64,000 nt of DNA from Erythrophleum ivorense (lineage: Eukaryota; Streptophyta; Magnoliopsida; Fabales; Fabaceae). Each line of letters opens with the position of its first letter. Positions within the stretch are counted from its first letter, which is position 1. This document shows positions 34,858 to 48,189 of this stretch, piece after piece. The position numbers were made by a program, and so were the translations under genes. The stretch covers positions 7,388,001 to 7,452,000 of the forward strand of contig JAIUCV010000004.1 in assembly GCA_026724425.1 (NCBI GenBank). Direction: 5' to 3'. Below the pieces are notes generated by a model, which saw only the letters and a program-made list of their open reading frames with translations, searched no databases and was not told where the DNA came from.

Positions 34858-35581
34858 GGGGGTGTTTGCTTTCGTCATATCCAGTTTTCATTTTCACTGA
34901 AAACAGGAATTAAGTATAAAAAGAGGCTTAACTGCCTTTTACCTTTTACGTGAATTTGAATAGAAATCAGTGAAATTTGGATTTTCTGTAAATGCAGAAG
35001 ATCAATTTAAATTCTCTGCATTTATCATTTCTTTTTTCTTCTCTCTATCTCTTCCTAAATTTATCTACTATATTTAGTAGATAAATGCAGAAGATCCAAG
35101 ATAAAATCAATGAGGGTATTAAGAAGTACAGTGTTGCTGCAATGTTCTCATGCATGTGAGGCGTTGAGGGGTGATGGTAAGACCTTCATTTTGTTGGATT
35201 CTGTGCATGCCAATTAAGAGGAAATGGGAGTCACAGAGAGATATTAAGGTCGAGTAAACGGGTCCAAGTCCAACATGCATGGTGGGCAAGGGGAAGATTG
35301 AACTTATATAAATTACTTTTGAAGTTCATGGGACAATAAGGGAGCATGTGAAATTAATGTGTTCCAAGATGCTAGTATAGTGAAAGCACCATGTGATAGA
35401 GGAATCTGTAAGTAGGTATTGTTATCATTGGCAGAAGTAATGTATGACCTAGAAATGGAGAGATAAAAATAAAACAAACGCATTTTTAATAAAATGAAAA
35501 AACTGAAATTGAAAAAGTATTTTCAGAAATGAAAGTAAAAAAGTGAAAATAGGAAACCTTTTCTAATACCAAACGCACCCC
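34858..35581. mobile_element. Candidate TIR element of about 724 bp
   Basis: The left end GGGGGTGTTTGCTTTCGT and the right end AATACCAAACGCACCCC are imperfect inverted repeats (complement of the right end: GGGGTGCGTTTGGTATT). TTTTCATTTTCACTGAAAAC just inside the left end is matched by GAAAGTAAAAAAGTGAAAATAG at the right. There is no transposase. No clear target-site duplication was found, so the superfamily is open. Confidence 0.5.
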
Positions 35582-36321
35582 TACATATTCAGTAGAAATT
35601 ATTTTCTAGTCTATATAAAGATAAATGGGTAAAAACACCTTCCTTTTAAAGACAATGCGTGTTTGTAAAATGAGAACTCTATTTTATTTGCATTGATGTT
35701 ATGTTGAATATAGACAGAGAAGAAGCAAGGATAGAAATGGGAAACGAATCAACAAATAAAAACAATGAATGAATTGAGACAGTACAGGGATGAAGAAAGG
35801 AAACTAAGTCAAAGGAATTGTCAGTAAATGGAGAAGACCCGTTGGTAATGACCATGGAAAAGATGATGGTGATTTAATCCTTTCCTTCTTTCTACTAAAG
35901 TCAATGTTTTGAAAGTTTTTTGCTTTTAATAAAAGCAATTCCCCGCAAAAACAGAAATTGTAAGATTACTAATTAGTGAGATGGAGGACAGAATTCTAGA
36001 ATAGGATCAAGACATAAAATTCATCTCAATTTCACGGAGCAAAAACAATAATACAAGCTCATTGGCATAGCATGCTCGAGTATAAACATGATGCTTGTAC
36101 TGGAAAATCAAGAACAAACTAAGTATTTGTTTATCACAGTAAGCTTTGACATGATTCGAATTTGAATCACATAACCAAATTAACCCAAAAAACTAAATTT
36201 GCTTTATATTTTTGCACATTATCTTCGAATATGTAATTTAGGCTAATAATTTGAAGACCCACGGTTTCATCACTTCCACTTACATTACAGTAGCCATTTA
36301 TTGCTAGTTGAAATAAGATTC
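35582..36321. other. Downstream flank and probable 3' UTR of the PHT1 gene
   Basis: No other gene is seen. The bases just left of 36322 are downstream of the transporter stop on -. The transcript end is not defined. Confidence 0.4.
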
Positions 36322-38102
36322 TCACACTGGAACAGTTCTGCTAGAAGAGTTGGCTGCTGGGTACTCTACATTCTGATCACCACCTTCATCTTCATTCTCT
36401 CTACTCAACTCCTCCAACGATTTTCCTTTGGTTTCTGGTACCAAAAATGTGAACAACATCCCAACAAAATTAATCACACCAAGCATGATCAGAGAATCTT
36501 TCATCCCAATCCCAGTTGGGTACCCCGCATCAGTCTTCGCTGGGTCCTTGCTCTGTGCAGCATACAAGAACCCGAACGCACCGACAATCGCCCCGGCCTT
36601 CCCCGCCGCCGCTGACAACCCGTGGCAAGTCGACCGCAACCGCGCTGGGAAAATCTCGGCCGGCACGACAAAAGTGGTGGCGTTTGGACCGAAATTGGCG
36701 AAGAAGAAGGTCAATGCGTACATCACAAGGAACCCGATTCTGTTTTCCTTCTTAGTCCAGTGATTGTAAGGAATTGCAAGAGCAAACATGAACACAGTCA
36801 TGAAGAAGAAACCCATGAGTTGGATAAAGAATCGTCCCAAAATGTCTATGAGTGCTACTGTGAACCAGTATCCCGGCACGGTACCGCACAGTGCTATGAG
36901 TACTTGTGCTCTTGCGACCATATAAACCTCGTGAATTGCGTTCATTTCTGCTGCGGGAGGAAGCCACCCAACTGCTGTATAAATGTCTTTCTGGAAAAGA
37001 TTTGAACTGTAGTATGCAATGTCTAGTAAGAACCAGGTGGAACAGGTTCCAAGCAAATGAAGCCCGTGTCTTCGTGCAAATTCTTTACTGAACAAACCGA
37101 AGTTGTTATTGTCTCTTTCGTATGGGGTTTCTTCTATCTTTGACTGGTCGGCTTCGAGTTCCACTTGGAGCACCTTTGACATGTCTAGAGCTGCTTGTTT
37201 TGCGTTCTTGGCCACTAGAGCGGTGTACCTTGCTGTCTCCGGCATCTTCGCTCGGGAGTAGAAGGTGAGGGCAGCGGGCACGGCTCCGAACATTAGAATT
37301 ATACGCCAAACATAGTCAGCTTGCGGCGGAAGAGAAGCTGCTGCATTCACATTGTACGGCGGAGCCTTGTACGCGTGATCGAACGCCGTGGAAACGATCA
37401 GAGAAACGATCCCTCCGGTCAAAATTCCGAAACCTGTAGAAAGTATTGTCTTCGTAAGGAGTATTTTCTAACGCGTTAAACCATGCTATATATTATATTT
37501 TATAAACTTAATGGATTGGAGTTCGTTGCTAGCTACAGTTAATTGTTATTAGTAAAGTAAAATTTTGAAACTAACTGGTAAGACAAACCTTGCATGGCAA
37601 ACACGGCAGCAATAAACGCCCCACGAGTCTTCTTGTTGGCGTATTCGGACATGATGGTGGCGGAAAGAGGGTAGTCGCCGCCTATGCCAAATCCGAGCCA
37701 GAAGCGGAAGAAACAGAGTGTGGCGATGACACCTTTTGCGCTGTGACCAAAAGAGAGACCAGATGCAAGAGAGGAGATAACCATAAGAGCAAGAGTCATG
37801 CCATAAACTTTCTTCCTCCCCAATTTGTCACCAAGCCACCCAAAGAAAACCTGACCAGCCAAAGTCCCACAAAGAGCCACGCCATTTACGGCCATCGACA
37901 CGTTCGGCGGCAAAGTTCCGGGCTTCGCCGCCCCTTCGTGCGTGTAATATATCCGCCCCAACAACTTCGTAACGTTGGCGATGCTGAAAAGATCGTATGC
38001 GTCGGTGAAGAAGCCCATACCAGCGACGACGATGGCGGTGAAGTGGTACCATTGCGTCTTGGCCACATCGAGGGCATTTAGCACACTCCGGTCGCCCGCC
38101 AT
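36322..38102 (-). CDS. PHT1: PHT1-family inorganic phosphate/H+ symporter, two exons
   Basis: A plasma-membrane major facilitator that imports phosphate with protons, mainly in roots. Exon 1 is 38102-37589, exon 2 is 37433-36322, and intron 1 (155 bp, GT-AG) splits the codon after Gln171. The joined product is 541 residues, the usual PHT1 length. The sequence shows the 6+6 transmembrane layout with a hydrophilic central loop (about residues 235-290). Signature GGDYPLSATIMSE is at 141-153. Residues placed like the phosphate/proton site of characterised PHT1/PiPT proteins are present: Asp34/Asp37, Asp143, Tyr144, Gln171, Trp305, Asp309, Tyr312/Tyr313 and Asn418. PAEIFPARLRS (429-439) and the VPETKGKSLEE tail (503-513) are also conserved. 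The ATG is preceded in frame by no plausible alternative. Which PHT1 member it is cannot be told. Confidence 0.96.
37434..37588 (-). other. PHT1 intron
   Basis: 155-bp AT-rich intron on -, donor AAG|GTTTGT and acceptor CTACAG|GT. It sits between the two glycine-codon parts of residue 172. Confidence 0.9.
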
Positions 38103-38180
38103 AGCCGCAACGATTTATAGGCTTTCAGTGAGTTTCAGGAATCCTGGCACAGGAACAAGAAGTTGCGTCTCAATACCGCG

Positions 38181-38192
38181 CCATATATAGGG
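38181..38192 (-). promoter_or_regulatory. Probable TATA box of the PHT1 gene
   Basis: CCTATATATGG on - lies about 80-90 bp upstream of the ATG, a normal spacing for a short leader. Confidence 0.55.
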
Positions 38193-38209
38193 GACTAATT
38201 TGGCTTATC

Positions 38210-39051
38210 AGAAAAAGGCAATCTCCATTGGACGGTTGAGATTTCACCTTAAAGGCAACTTGAGATGTACAGACAATTTGACTTGCAAGAATATATATTT
38301 GATTTAATTATAAACTTAAAAAAATAATTATTTAAATTCAAAAATATAAAATAAATATAAAATATATTGAGGCGGGCTTGATTGCCCATATATTGAGGCG
38401 AAGACTTCGAGAAACAAGATGGTGAGTTTTTCAACAAGCTCAATTGAATATGTGTATGTGTATAATACGTCACCGATGTGGGAATAAATTATATTTTAAT
38501 TGGGTGATTATTATTTATATTTTGGTAAATAGACAGTTTTCATTTTAAAATTTAAGATATAATTTAATTACAATTTAAAACTAAATTACATAACTTTAAT
38601 TAAAAAAAAAAGAATTACATGATAACAAATAAAAATAATAACAATACCAGCTGTTCAGTATTGCAAAACTATCGAAGATAAAGTCAACTAGAAGAATAAT
38701 TATTTGTGTTGAAAATATAAAACAACTTGGAACTGAGGGCAGAAAGGAAAAGAAGAGACTTTTTTGGTCAACTTTATCAGCCCTAGCCTTAGCCGGAAAC
38801 AATGAATTTGACAACTGTTGCCGACCAGACATATTACTTTCCCTCCCCTTGAAGATTAGCCGGGCGTGAATTTTTATGTTGTGTGCGTGTCATTAAAAGT
38901 GGCATATGCTATTTACACATCTTTTGAATGGTAACTATCACAACTGCACAGGGAACTAGATTCTAAATAGATGTCATGACACATTCATTTTAATAAATTT
39001 TCAGTTAGAGAGAGAGAGAAAGTTACCTGGTTCATGAAAATGTAAGAAGGT

Positions 39052-39054
<3 letters not shown>
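38210..39054. other. PHT1 upstream region, no further gene
   Basis: AT-rich 5' flank of the transporter. TTGAGGCG occurs twice near 38370 and 38392. No other transcript unit is evident. Confidence 0.45.
38902..38909. promoter_or_regulatory. Candidate P1BS element (PHR1 site), proximal
   Basis: GCATATGC fits GNATATNC, the PHR1 site of phosphate-starvation genes, about 800 bp upstream of the PHT1 ATG. A second match is at 39449-39456. In AT-rich DNA such an 8-mer can arise by chance. Confidence 0.4.

Positions 39055-39117
<63 letters not shown>
39055..39117. repeat. (GA)n microsatellite
   Basis: About 31 uninterrupted GA units. A shorter GA run is at about 39006-39018. Confidence 0.98.
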
Positions 39118-39120
<3 letters not shown>

Positions 39121-39379
39121 ATGGAGAAGAGAAGGGAAGTAATTATGCTTGGGATCAAGAGACAAATTTGAATGTGGTGCAAATAATTTTAGATTTTTTA
39201 AATATTATTATATTTTTTAATTTTATTTTTATAGTTAATATAATTGTTACCATTAAAAAAATTTTAATACAGTTGTTGTCATTAAATAAAAAAATTATAA
39301 AAAAAATATAATAATTATTTTTAAATAATTTATATTTTAAATTAATTTTTTTTAAATTAATTATATTTTAGATTGAAAA

Positions 39380-39402
39380 GAATATATATATATATATATA
39401 TA
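39380..39402. repeat. (AT)n microsatellite
   Basis: About eleven AT units after AAAAGA. Confidence 0.95.
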
Positions 39403-41950
39403 CATGCTGCCGAACAAGAGCCAGCTGCATTCTGCTGTGGCATCTCTAGCATATACCAAGATGATTCCTTGAAGGTTGAAATGAATTAATAAATCAAAGT
39501 CAATAATGGAATAAACGCCAGTGAATGACGAATTATTATTTTTATCATGTTTTCCGCGTTCAAGTCCACAAAATAAAATGAGGCCATCGATTTCAAGTGT
39601 TCGTTTGACGTATGAGTTTATGCATTGAAAGGAATAGTTGGGCTTTCGTGTTGCTGTACGTGTAACCCTTTCACATCTACACTCGCACCTCTCTCGCGTA
39701 CGTTACCTCCACAGAAAAATTTTATAATGGGATTTTTTTAAAATGATATATCTTGTACGAGGATGCCTTACTAAGGTACTATACAATGAATAGGAGAAAT
39801 TTACGTTTAATTTTATTATATTTTATTTGAATTTATTAATATATAAGTTATCTTTGGAAATGATGTGACTTTTTGCTACATGTAAGATCACAAATAGATA
39901 AATTGAGATTGGATCATTTTTTTGTAAAAAAAAAAAATCTTAACAATTATTTGAATTGAAGAAAATAAAAAAAAGAAGTGAAATTAATTTTTTTTGATGT
40001 TTTTATTTAAATTTAAATATATTTTTTAATTCAAATATAATATAAGAGAAAAATCATTTTAATTAAATTTAAATTAAAAAATTAAAATTTTAATATTTTA
40101 AAATCACTAAAATTTTCTCAATCCAAATATATCCGAAGTTAATAATTACTTGGAAACTCCTATCCCCATCTCTCCTCTATGTGTAGGCTTAAAAGTTGAA
40201 ACCCATTCCTCTCAATATAATCATGAGTCGAGGAGTGGATGGTAACCAATTAACCATGGATTAGCTAAAGTCTCAATTGGTTAGGTAAGTTCAAAAGGAG
40301 CAGAAAAGTTGAAAATTAATTAATTCTAGAAAATGTATAGAGACGTAGCGAATTCCCCTTTTCAAGGTATAGTTTTGTCAAGTTACAAGCAGAAGATTAA
40401 TTTTAAAATTTGTATTAATTTAAATAAATAATTAAAAAAATAAAATGAGAACATGAATTTTTTATTAAAATAAAAAATAAAAATGATAAATAAGTATTAC
40501 ACATAAATTAAAATATAATTAGATAAATAAAACATTAAAAAACAGATACACGATAATTGAAACAAATCAAAACGTGTGTGAAATTAACAAAAAAATCTGT
40601 GTAGCATAATCATTGTACAGGATTATTAGTCTTTTTTTTTATAATTTAAATAGCATAATTGCTGTCATAGTTATATTTTATTACAGAATCTAGAAATTAC
40701 CAATCATCTTAATCGTGACCTGAGAGTAACGTTTTGTAATTTTATGCGCATTCTAACCTTTATTAGATATAATATGATATGAAAGATTGTAGGTAGTGTT
40801 GAATTATCTGAATTATGATATTATTTTGGAAAAATACACAATTATTTCATATTGTTCCATCTAGTTTAAAAAGAGGAAAGAATAAAATAATATAGGATAG
40901 TAAGTCGCATTGGAAGCCGGGTTTCATATATCACCCTGACTACCGATGGACGTGGCAACTGTCATTATGCTGAATATCTTTTGAAAGAATCATTAAATTG
41001 AAGTTTAATATAGTACTATATATATTGATTATCAACTATGATGAAGTTTATTCGGGCTTTCTTGTATCAATTATTGTCTTTGATTAATTGATCTTACTTA
41101 AATAATTATATAGATATAGCTAGAGTTCTTATCAAGAAATCAAAGTAAAATAATCATTCATTAATTTAGTAGTGTTTGTCTAAGGAAAGAAATGGAATGC
41201 TATCCTTCTACTGGTGATGTGGGCATGACGGAGGCTCCGCTTCCTTTTGGTATCATACGACAGAAGTTATTATTCATTTTATTTAATATCATATAATTAA
41301 AAAAGATATATATATTTCCTTTATTTAGTTCTATAAAAATAAAATAAAAAAGATATAAATAAAATATTAAATTAATTTATTATATTTAATGCAATTAAAT
41401 ATATTTATAACAAAAGAATAGATAAAAAAAAATTTGACCTTTTCTTCTCTCCCATTCCATAGAAATTGCTAAAAAGTCAACTTCACATATTGTAGTTGTT
41501 AGCTAGGTTATAATATAGAATAGGACCCAAAATCTTACATAGAAAATGTATTATTTAGACGTTTATAAAGATAAATCTATTTAGTATATCAAAAATAATT
41601 AACATGTATATATATAAATTATTAATATACATTAATTATAAATATATATATTAACAATTAATAAATTAAAAGACATAGGCTTGGGCTTGAGCCTTAAACC
41701 TCTAAAAAAATGAAATTTGATATGATTATTAAAAGATGATTGCTTAAAATTTATAAATAAATTTCCTCCGAATTAGAAGTGTTTAGTTCTTTTGAGTATT
41801 TTTTTAAAAGTTTTGTTATATCCTGAAAGAGTATTGTTAGTAAATCCTAAGTGTACAAGCAATCAATTTTTATAGATAGTAATTTTTCACACATCAAAGC
41901 CTTTTTCTATTTTCTTATTCTAATTATTTTTTCCAACAATTTTAAAGAGT
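39403..41950. other. AT-rich intergenic DNA
   Basis: No gene, RNA or recognised element was found on either strand. Confidence 0.45.
39449..39456. promoter_or_regulatory. Candidate P1BS element, distal
   Basis: GCATATAC fits GNATATNC about 1.35 kb upstream of the PHT1 ATG. The large distance makes a role less likely. Confidence 0.25.
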
Positions 41951-41954
41951 GATC

Positions 41955-44900
41955 ATTATGAAAAATCTAGTTCATTAAATATGACTGATTCGATGGCCCT
42001 AATTTCATTCGCTTGAAAGATAAAATGGTGCTTCTTTTTTATTGTCTTGTAGATTTATTATGTTTTGATCCTTTATTGCCTACACTAATAGACCCCATTG
42101 AGAATGATTCTAATAAAACCAAAACGTAGAGAAATAAGTGTGAAGAAGATGAATTGATGAGTTGTGAATATATTTTGAACACACTAATTAACTGCTTGTA
42201 AGACTTTGAAGGAAATCTAGGTTACCTTAAGGACTGCTTATCAAATTGAAAAATGAGATACAAACAAATTTTTGGCACTACAATATTTTGAATTCAAAAT
42301 GTTTGATTTGAAACCTATTATAGATCAAGTTTATGAATCATAAGTCTTAGTTTCAAAACTAAGAGATCTTGATATGAAGATTCCTATTACATTGTAAATT
42401 GGTGCATTTCTTTCTAAATTACCTACTTCTTGAAATGATTAGAGAAAGAAAGTATTACATTTTACTAAAAAATTAAACTTAAGAATAATTCCAAATACAT
42501 CCTCAAATTGAGACAAAAACTTATACTTGTGATACTTAGTTTTTGATCTCAAATTCTATGTTTAATTTTGTTAGTGAAAAGAAATTTGGGAAAAGATCTG
42601 ACAATGAAAATAGTGGTATAAAAGTGAACAAGAAATCTATTAATAAAAAGAGAAAGAATTTATGTTTTTTCCATTATGGAAAATAAGGCTATTTAATTTG
42701 TGAATGCAAATTTAAAAATGTAGAAATTGATTTTAAAATTAGAAAATCTGTCCAAGACATAATAGCAATGATTTTTGCACTTCAAATTGGAATGGTCATA
42801 AAATTGAACATGGCTAGTTCAACATCAATAGATTTGAATTGGTGGCCAGATTTTGGAGTCATTCTCCATGTTTATAATAACAGAAATTCCTTCAAGACCT
42901 ATACAGAAGTGAAGGAACTTGAGAAGGTCCTAATGGGCAACCATGTCATAGCCGAAGTGTTAGGAAAAGGTCTGAGAAAATTAACTTCATGTCTAGATAG
43001 AAATTGATTTTGCTAAATGTGTTCCATGTGCCAAAAAATCAAAAGAACTTGGCGTCTACTAGTTTGCTATATAAGAAGGGTTTTAAAATTGTAATTGAAT
43101 ATGATCATGTAATAGTCTCTAAGAATAATATATTTGTAGGAAAAGAATACAACAATAATGGCTTGTTCAAACTAAGTATTAATGCAATAAATATGGTTTC
43201 TACTTATATTATTGAGTTTGATTATGCTTTGTAGCATACTAGATTAGGACATTTCAATTTTGACGTATTAAGATATATGTCGAAAAATAATTATATTGCT
43301 TGAAAACATCAAAATATAAAAGTGTGAAACTTGTATACAAGCAAAAATGACAAAAAAATCATTTCTTAAAGTTAAAAGAAATGCATAATTATTAGATTTA
43401 GTATATTCCAACATATGTGAATTAAATGGAGAATTAACTAGGAATGGTAGAAGATATTTTTATTACTTTTATTGATAATTACTTTAGATTTACTTTAGTT
43501 TATTTACTTAGAACTAAAGATAAAGCCTTTCATAAATTTAAAGAATATAAATCAATTGTCAAAAATCAAAAGAATAAGAAAGTAAGGATTTTGCATAATG
43601 ATAGAGGTGGAGAATGTTTTCCTATTGAGTTTGATAAATTCTATGAGACACCACAATAGAATGGATTGACTGAAAGGAAAAATATAACTTTAGTTGATAT
43701 GGTCAGTGCTATGTTGATGAATGCACACTTACTATATAGTTTATAAGGTGAAACTCTATTAACTATATATCACATATTGAATAGAGTGCCTTTAAAGAGT
43801 ATAAATGTGTCACCTTATTAACTTTGGAACAATAGAGAGTCAAATTTAAATTATTTCAAAGTGTGGGGGTGTATATTATATTATAAAGTTCCTGATCATC
43901 ATAGAGCAAAACTAGGTCCTAAAGGGATCAAAAGTATCTTTGTAGGATATGCACAAAATTCAAAAGCATATAGACTTTTAGATTTACAGTATAATATGAT
44001 TTTAGAATCTATACATGTTGAATTCATTAAAGACAAATTTATACATAATTTTGATAATAAATCTTTGTCCGAACAAGATCAAAATAATATTAATGCATAT
44101 AAGATGTCACATTCTAGTGTTACTACTAACAAATGCAATAGTGATAGCACAGAACTAGAACTCAGAAGGAGTTGGAGGGTTAAGAAAGAAGAAACATCTT
44201 GGTTTAGACTTTATTTCTTCACTTTATTTCTTCACAATTAATAGTGTTTTTAGTTGAAGGAGATAGATCCAACATTTGTAATAAGATATCCATCTTATTG
44301 AACATTGAAATGATTTATAAACATTTCAAGAAGCTATGTCTTCTAGAGATGTGACTTTTTGGAAAAAGGCTATATATGATGAAAGGGATTTAATTATGTC
44401 TAATAATACATGAGTTTTAGTCAATGTACCTCCTGGTTCAAAACCTATATGTTGTAAATAATTATTTAGACAAAAGCATAATATAGATAGATCTATTCAA
44501 ATTTTCAAAGTAAGGTTAATAGTAAAAGGTTTCACACAAAAAAAGGCATTAATTATTTTGATATGTATGCACTTATGGTAAAAATAGTATTTATTAAAGT
44601 ATTTTTATCTTTAATCTCAATATATAATTTTTATGTATATCAAATGAATGTTAAAATAGCTTTCTTAAATACAGACCTATGTGAAGAAATCTATATGCAG
44701 CAATCTGAAGGTTTTGTTCTTCCTGAAAATGTAAAAAAAGTTTGTAAATTGATAAAGTACTTTTTTTGGTTTGAAACAAGTACCAAATGACACGAGAAAT
44801 TTGATAATGCTATTTTATCAAATGGATTTATTTATAATTATGTAGACAAATGTATTTACTCTAAATTTACAAAGGAGTATGGTGTTATTATTTATTTATA

Positions 44901-45491
44901 TGTTAATGACATGTTAATATGGCACGGATATGCTTGGTATCTTTAAAACTAAGAACTATTTAATTTCAGTCTTTAAGATGAAAAACTTGAACAATGTGGA
45001 TACAATCTTGGGCATAAAAGTGAAAAGAAAAAGCAAAGGAGTGACTTTGATGCAGTCATATTACATAAGTTAGAAAAGTTTAATCATTTAGGAACAAAGG
45101 AGTTTACTACTCCTTATGATTTTAGTGTTAAGTTGACTGAAAATTCTGGGAGACCAATAGCACAATTAGAGTATGCAAGTGTAATAGGTAGTATGATGTA
45201 TGCAATGTATTGTACTAGACTTGATATAGTATTTGTTGTTTGTAAACTTTCAAAGTCCATTAGTAATCCAAGTGATAATGATTGGAAAACAATTATTAGA
45301 GTGTTTGGATATTTGAAAAGAATAAAACATTTAGAAATTCATTATAGTAGTTTCCTGCAATGTTAGAAGGTTATTCAGATGCAAGTTGGATAACAAGGGT
45401 AAATAATAAATCCACAATAAGGTGGATATTCACCTTGGGTGGGGTGCCATTAGAACCAATTTTTCTTGCTCTCATAAAGCATGGTTATAAA
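41955..45491 (+). pseudogene. Copia-C: truncated gag-pol remnant, no LTRs seen
   Basis: Plant copia domains run in order on +. UBN2-type gag is at about 41955-42600 (FKMFDLKPIIDQVYES, LVSKLRDLDMKIP). The zinc knuckle near 42660 has lost a cysteine, and the protease near 42835 reads NWWPDFGVILHVYNNR, so the DSGA site is destroyed. GAG_pre-integrase is at 43004-43234, integrase at 43444-44241 with HNDRGGECF and the GYAQNSKAYRLLD tail, RT at about 44330-45130 with QMNVKIAFLNTDL and LYVNDM (catalytic motif changed), and RNase H at about 45150-45440. There are many stops and frameshifts. Homology fades near 45440, and Copia-D starts at 45492. No LTR or primer site was found, so both ends may be lost. 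Confidence 0.88.
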
Positions 45492-45793
45492 TGTTGCAGA
45501 ACTAATAAAAATATAAGAAATAGAATAAGAAAAAATTGAGAGGAGAAATGTGGGAATACTTTTCACTTGCTTAGCATATACATTGCTTAGTACATGACCT
45601 TTATTTATATGTTTTTCATCCATAAAGGTTAACTTAAAAATTATAATGATATAAATAAAAAAATTAATCACATAATTATACAATATAAATCCTTTGAAGG
45701 GTTATAGGATATATGCTATTAAACATAGAAAAGATCCTAAAAGATCACTATTTGAGGGTTATAAATATCTATATTGCTATAATACTTACAACA
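45492..45793 (-). repeat. Copia-D 3' LTR
   Basis: 302 bp; it ends ...TTACAACA on +, which on - is the start TGTTGTAA. Aligns with 50745-51058. Confidence 0.88.
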
Positions 45794-46289
45794 CTCCCCT
45801 TGAATGTCTACCAACAAACAATGTGTTTCATTAAAACTTTAATAAAAAAACCAATGGGATAAAAGCCTAATGAAAGAAAAAAGGGTGTACAATATTTATA
45901 TATTAATTATAAGCTACCTCATTAAAAATGTTATGAGGAAAAGCCAATAGGACAAAACCACAATAAGGAAAAAAATATATAGCATGTCATTAACTCCCCC
46001 TAATAACAATATCATTTTATATCTTTAAAATTGGTGCATCCTAATGTCATACATCAACTTTTCAAGTGTGGCAATTAGTAATGCCTTAGTGGACAAATCT
46101 ACCAAATTATTACATTAATGGATTTGTTAAACATCTATATCATCGATTTTTTTTTTGAAATCATGAGTTAAAATTGATAAAATATGTTTTGTTCTATCTT
46201 TCTTAATGTATCTTCCTTTTAACTAAGCTATGTATCTTACATTATCTTCAGACAATATTCTTGGTACCTTTTTCTCTAAAGGTAAACCA

Positions 46290-46700
46290 CACATCTCTTA
46301 GATATGTTAAGTTATTAATCTAAGCTAAACACATTCTTGGCTTGTCTCTTGTATTACAATTATCTTTGCATGATTTGATGAGATATTAGCTAAGTTTGTT
46401 TTGTGGAGTATCATAATATAGCTATACCTTGACATGTAAATAAGCAACTAATTTGAGATTTAGCTTTATATGGATAAGATAAGTATCCTGTATTTGCATA
46501 GCCAATTAACTGTGATCCAGAGTTAATTGAATAAAGTGACCTTATATCACAGGTTCTTTGGAGATATTACGATAGATTCTTAACTCTATTCAAATATCTT
46601 CTTCTTGGGAAAAACTAAATCTTGCTAATAAAACTTACAACAAATGTAATATCAGGTTGTGTTAAATTAGCAAGATATACTAATACTATTGTAGCACTAA
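46290..46700 (-). pseudogene. Copia-D RNase H and linker remnant
   Basis: On -, YLANLTQPDITFVVSFI near 46680-46630 is the RT-RNase H linker. GYANTGYLSYPYKAKSQ near 46500-46450 is the RNase H strand with its catalytic Asp lost (GYANTG for GYADAG). Its C-terminal half is scrambled by stops. Confidence 0.82.
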
Positions 46701-46799
46701 GATATGGTATTTAAGACCAAGAGATTCTTCATTATTCTCTCGAGGATGAAAAGGGTCTTCATTCACATCTAGTAATTTTACAATTATTGGGGTACTTAA

Positions 46800-47470
46800 T
46801 GGATGTGCTTTATTCCTATAGAATTGTTTTAAGATATTTTTGATATAAGTTAATTAATGAAAAAGAATTCTACTTGTTAAATGTTCAATTTGCAAGTTGA
46901 GACAAAAAAAAATTCTTTCATTTTAAATTTTTTCTTTAAACAATCAATTACTTTTTAAAACTCCTTAAGAATCTTAATAATATTTAAATCAGTAACATAT
47001 GTAGTAATTAGGATAAACTTTAATCCAATTTTTTTTATAAAAACATATGAGCAAATTAAATCATTTTATAACATTTCTTCAACAAATATTCATTGAGGTG
47101 ATTATACCACATGTGCTCAGATTGTTTTAATCGATATAAGAATTTATGTAAACGTATTGAACAATTTTTTTAAAAGTTTTTTACATGCTTCTAGCATTTT
47201 AAATCCTTCATGGATTTTCATATAAGTTTCATTATCTAGTGAGCTATATAAATAAGTTCTAACAATATCCATTAGATGTATATCAAGTTTTTCATGTACT
47301 ATTGATCTGATGATTGCATCCACTACAAGAGAATATGTCTTTTCATAATCAATGTTAGCATTTTTGTGCAAAACATTATGCTACAAGATATGCTTATATG
47401 TTACAACTTTATTTTCTCTTTTTGTTTTCTTACAAATATCCATTTACACCATATTAGCTATATAGACTTT
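46800..47470 (-). pseudogene. Copia-D reverse transcriptase remnant
   Basis: On - at 47144-47371, YEKTYSLVVDAI, then KLDIHLMDIVRTYLYSSLD and YMKIHEGFKM form the N-terminal half of a copia RT. The catalytic Asp is retained (LMDI) but the rest is frameshifted and stop-containing. Confidence 0.85.
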
Positions 47471-48189
47471 ACACTTTAGGTGTTCAGACTACAGGTGTAA
47501 AAACTTCATATTTTGAAAGTGAATTTAACTATACTCAAATTGCATCTTTTTATTTTGGCTAATCTATATCTATACTCTTTAACAAATTTAGGTTCAGGAT
47601 CTTCATTTTGTTATAATATTTCAATACTAACATTGTATGAAAAAATGTTTCCGACAATTATATCTTTTTGATTTGATCTTTTTCTCGTAATAACATAACT
47701 TATCAAGATCTTTATTATTTTCAAGTACCTAAACCTCTTCTAGAGTTTTATGATTAGTTATGTCTTGGATCTTTTCTTCAGTACCTGCTTCTTTAATTTG
47801 ACTATCTTAATTAATTGATCCTTTTTATTTTTCTTGGATTTTTATCTTTGAAACTAATTAGTCTATTGTGTCTTAAGCATGACTTACTTTCATTGCATTG
47901 ATAGACTATCATACTGGGACATTAATTTGGATTTGACCATTTTTAGCTAGTATATAAGATTTGGTAACTCTCTTTAAGTGAATAATTGCATTTGACAATT
48001 AATTTGCAATATTTTGTAAATGTATTCTTTTATGAATTTCTAGTCTATATTGCTTTGTGCGAGGATCTATATGAGATAATGATCATGCATTCTATATAAT
48101 TTCTTCTTCTGGTTGCTTATTATTTCTCTTAACATTGAGAAAACTATTTCATAAAAATAACAATTGGTAAATCGTGCTGTAAATAGGGA

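Noticed and set aside
36301..37005. Several + strand and out-of-frame - strand frames of 60-127 codons over PHT1 exon 2
   Set aside because: Shadows of the transporter coding frame.
37590..38081. 163-codon open frame on + over PHT1 exon 1
   Set aside because: Antisense shadow of a strongly conserved, GC-rich transporter exon. It shows no independent homology.
39055..39117. Long GA run as a GAGA-factor regulatory element of PHT1
   Set aside because: It is almost 1 kb from the ATG and looks like an ordinary microsatellite. Nothing in the sequence supports a regulatory role.
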